From assembly GCA_012798745.1 (NCBI GenBank), contig JAAZMQ010000109.1:1-8448 (forward strand): a stretch of DNA of 8,448 nucleotides, in the 5' to 3' direction. This document shows, one piece after another, positions 6,965-8,448 of the stretch. Position 1 is the first letter of the stretch. Every line of letters starts with the position of its first letter. Origin of the DNA: Bacteroidales bacterium. Lineage in GTDB: Bacteria; Bacteroidota; Bacteroidia; Bacteroidales; Dysgonomonadaceae. Below the pieces are notes generated by a model, which saw nothing but the letters and a program-made list of their open reading frames with translations, did not search any database and was not told the origin of the DNA. A program made the translations under genes and the position numbers.

Positions 6965-6988
6965 TTGTTAAATTCAATACTCCTTTAA

Positions 6989-7672
6989 ATGAGTCATTCA
7001 ATCCATAAAAAACCGAAAACTGTCATCATTGTTGCCGGTGGCACGGGGAAGCGCATGCAGGCCGATATCCCCAAACAGTTTATTGAATTGAAGTCTAAAC
7101 CGATTTTGATGCACACCATAGAAGTGTTTGCCAACTACGATCATCACATCAACATCATTGTTGTACTGCCTAAAAATCAGATGAAAGTTTGGAAGCAAAT
7201 GTGTAAGAAACAAAACTTTAATATTGTCCATCAAATGGTTGCCGGAGGTGCAACCCGTTTTGATTCGGTAAAAAACGGACTTGAACTTGCACCCGATGAA
7301 GGACTCGTTGCCGTGCATGATGGGGTGCGACCTTTGGTGAGCGTGCAAACTATTCACAGATGCTTTGAGAAGGCAGAACATACCGGGGCTGCCATTCCCG
7401 TTACAGACATTGTTGAAAGCATCAGAAAGGTTGATGGAAACGATAACGTAACTGTTGACAGAAACTTATACAAAGCTGTGCAAACGCCACAGGTGTTTGA
7501 TACGCAAATTTTAAAAATTGCCTACCGTCAGAATTATGTGCCGACATTTACGGATGATGCTTCTGTTGTTGAGGCTTCCGGACATAAAATCAGCATAGTG
7601 GAGGGCAATAAAGAAAATATTAAAATAACGACACCTCTTGATTTGGAAATAGGGGAATTATTCTTAGTTTAA
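6989..7672 (+). CDS. ispD: 2-C-methyl-D-erythritol 4-phosphate cytidylyltransferase (IspD)
   Basis: Joins CTP and MEP to give CDP-methylerythritol, the third step of the non-mevalonate isoprenoid pathway, in the cytoplasm. The 227 residues are normal for a single-domain IspD, with no IspF fusion. The N-terminal CTP-binding loop reads VAGGTGKRMQADIPKQF (15-31), with Arg22 and Lys29 at the positions of E. coli Arg20 and Lys27. Further landmarks are GGATRFDSVKNGL (86-98), VHDGVRPLV (109-117), AAIPVTDIVESI (134-145), AVQTPQVF (163-170), TDDASVVEASG (188-198) and NIKITTPLDL (210-219), whose Lys212 matches E. coli Lys213. A candidate promoter lies just upstream. The next gene begins directly after its TAA, so the two are surely one transcript. 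Use of the MEP route is informative for the lineage. Assignment is firm. Confidence 0.96.
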   Translation: MSHSIHKKPKTVIIVAGGTGKRMQADIPKQFIELKSKPILMHTIEVFANYDHHINIIVVLPKNQMKVWKQMCKKQNFNIVHQMVAGGATRFDSVKNGLELAPDEGLVAVHDGVRPLVSVQTIHRCFEKAEHTGAAIPVTDIVESIRKVDGNDNVTVDRNLYKAVQTPQVFDTQILKIAYRQNYVPTFTDDASVVEASGHKISIVEGNKENIKITTPLDLEIGELFLV

Positions 7673-8448
7673 ATGCCTCTCGCAGATATCGACATAAAAT
7701 TTATTCCGGGAGTCGGACCGAAAAAGGCTGACTTATTGGCGAAAGAGCTGAATATCCGCACAGTTGAGGATATGATACGTCATTATCCTTACAGATACGT
7801 GGATAGAAGCCGGTTTTATTATGTGCACGAAATATCGGAAAACATGCCTTTTATACAGTTGAAAGGACAGATTTTGCAATTCAATAAAATCGGAGAAGGA
7901 CGCAGTCAACGCTTATCCGCTATCTTTACAGATGGAAAGGATACCATTGAGCTGGTCTGGTTTCAAGGAATCAGATTTATTTTAAATAAATACAAAACCG
8001 GTGTCACTTATGTCGTTTTTGGAAAGCCTTCTTTCTTCAATGGGAAATACAATATTCCACATCCTGAAATCGACTTACCTTCACAACTTCCTCCTCTTGA
8101 GAAAATGGGATTTCAACCATTTTACAACACTACGGAAAAGATGAAGTCGGGCTTTTTGAACTCCAAAGCCATCCAAAAAATCATGCAGGGCATCCTGCCT
8201 TTTTTACAAGAAAAAATTCCTGAAACACTTCCGGATTATGTGTTAAAAAAGTTTGCTTTGATGAATTTGACGGATGCACTCATCAACATACATTTTCCCA
8301 AAAATAATTATGCCCTGAATAAAGCCCGCCAGCGACTCAAGTTTGAAGAACTGTTTTATATCCAACTGAGCATCCTGCAACAAACCAAGTGGCGGGAGCA
8401 AAATCTGAAAGGCTTCGTAATGAACAAAGTCGGGCATTATTTCCGGAG
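7673..8448 (+). CDS. recG: ATP-dependent DNA helicase RecG, N-terminal part (3' end missing)
   Basis: RecG remodels stalled replication forks and Holliday junctions by branch migration. The ATG directly follows the ispD stop (TAA then ATG, no spacer), and the frame stays open to the last base, giving 258 full codons of a protein usually near 700 residues. Only the wedge region is visible. The N terminus reads DIDIKFIPGVGPKKADLL, the helix-hairpin-helix-like opening of RecG proteins, followed by TVEDMIRHYPYRYVDRS. Next comes an OB-fold stretch (about 60-150: QLKGQILQF, LSAIFTDGKDTIELVWFQG, YVVFGKPSFFNGKYNIPHPE) that binds the branched DNA junction. The linker to the motor follows (LMNLTDALINIHFPKN and ARQRLKFEELFYIQL). 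Walker A, DExx and TRG motifs lie beyond the right edge. No frameshift or stop is seen. Tight coupling to ispD suggests translational linkage without functional relation. Confidence 0.93.
   Translation, partial: MPLADIDIKFIPGVGPKKADLLAKELNIRTVEDMIRHYPYRYVDRSRFYYVHEISENMPFIQLKGQILQFNKIGEGRSQRLSAIFTDGKDTIELVWFQGIRFILNKYKTGVTYVVFGKPSFFNGKYNIPHPEIDLPSQLPPLEKMGFQPFYNTTEKMKSGFLNSKAIQKIMQGILPFLQEKIPETLPDYVLKKFALMNLTDALINIHFPKNNYALNKARQRLKFEELFYIQLSILQQTKWREQNLKGFVMNKVGHYFR

Larger units (their letters stand above)
6552..6988. other. Divergent intergenic region (437 nt) without a recognisable gene
   Basis: AT-rich, with stop codons frequent in all frames. It separates the - strand SPOR/folE pair from the + strand ispD/recG pair and must hold the promoters for both. 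The longest thing resembling a reading frame that I noted is a 19-codon ATG frame at 6737-6796 on the + strand, with no family resemblance. No tRNA-like, riboswitch-like or strong hairpin structure was recognised by eye. Confidence 0.7.

Noticed and set aside
6998..7381. 127-codon - strand frame opposite ispD
   Set aside because: It is the reverse complement of conserved IspD motifs, so its openness reflects codon bias of the real gene.
8243..8437. 64-codon - strand frame opposite recG
   Set aside because: It is antisense to the continuous RecG frame, which carries clear family motifs throughout.
1..8448. Mobile element, CRISPR array, tRNA/rRNA or defence system
   Set aside because: No transposase, integrase, spaced direct repeats, tRNA cloverleaf or rRNA motifs were seen on either strand, and gene content is core-like throughout.

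Overview
The window looks like an ordinary, vertically inherited chromosomal segment of a member of the Bacteroidota. The evidence is AT-rich sequence with tightly packed genes, little Shine-Dalgarno signal before most starts, promoter elements of the Bacteroidota TAnnTTTG type, and a homologue of PorZ, a component of the type IX secretion system (T9SS) found only in this phylum. IspD means the MEP isoprenoid route is used, which fits Bacteroidales or Chitinophagales-like lineages better than most Flavobacteriia, many of which use mevalonate. The genus cannot be told from this window.

Layout. Left block, + strand, 1-5437: the 3' part of rdgB (dITP/XTP pyrophosphatase, cut by the window edge), porZ, an acyltransferase-3 family membrane enzyme and an EptA-like phosphoethanolamine transferase. 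The last three are very close: 8 nt between porZ and the acyltransferase, then a 28-nt overlap. Middle block, - strand, 5449-6551: a secreted SPOR-domain protein followed 8 nt later by folE (GTP cyclohydrolase I). This pair converges on the EptA-like gene with an 11-nt gap. A 437-nt non-coding region (6552-6988) separates the divergent blocks and carries the likely promoters for both. Right block, + strand, 6989-8448: ispD, then recG starting directly after the ispD stop codon and running off the right edge.

How the genes work together. The most coherent group is porZ, acyltransferase and EptA-like enzyme. PorZ of Porphyromonas gingivalis belongs to the outer-membrane attachment complex (with PorU, PorV and PorQ) and binds the anionic LPS that is joined to T9SS cargo. 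The two genes after it encode membrane enzymes of families that decorate envelope glycans and lipid A. A transcription unit joining a T9SS LPS-handling protein to LPS- or glycan-modifying enzymes is therefore plausible, but it is inferred from gene order alone. The remaining genes are housekeeping: nucleotide-pool cleaning (rdgB), pteridine/folate synthesis (folE), isoprenoids (ispD) and DNA repair (recG). I see no mobile element, CRISPR array, tRNA, rRNA, phage or defence system, and nothing that convincingly represents a new system.
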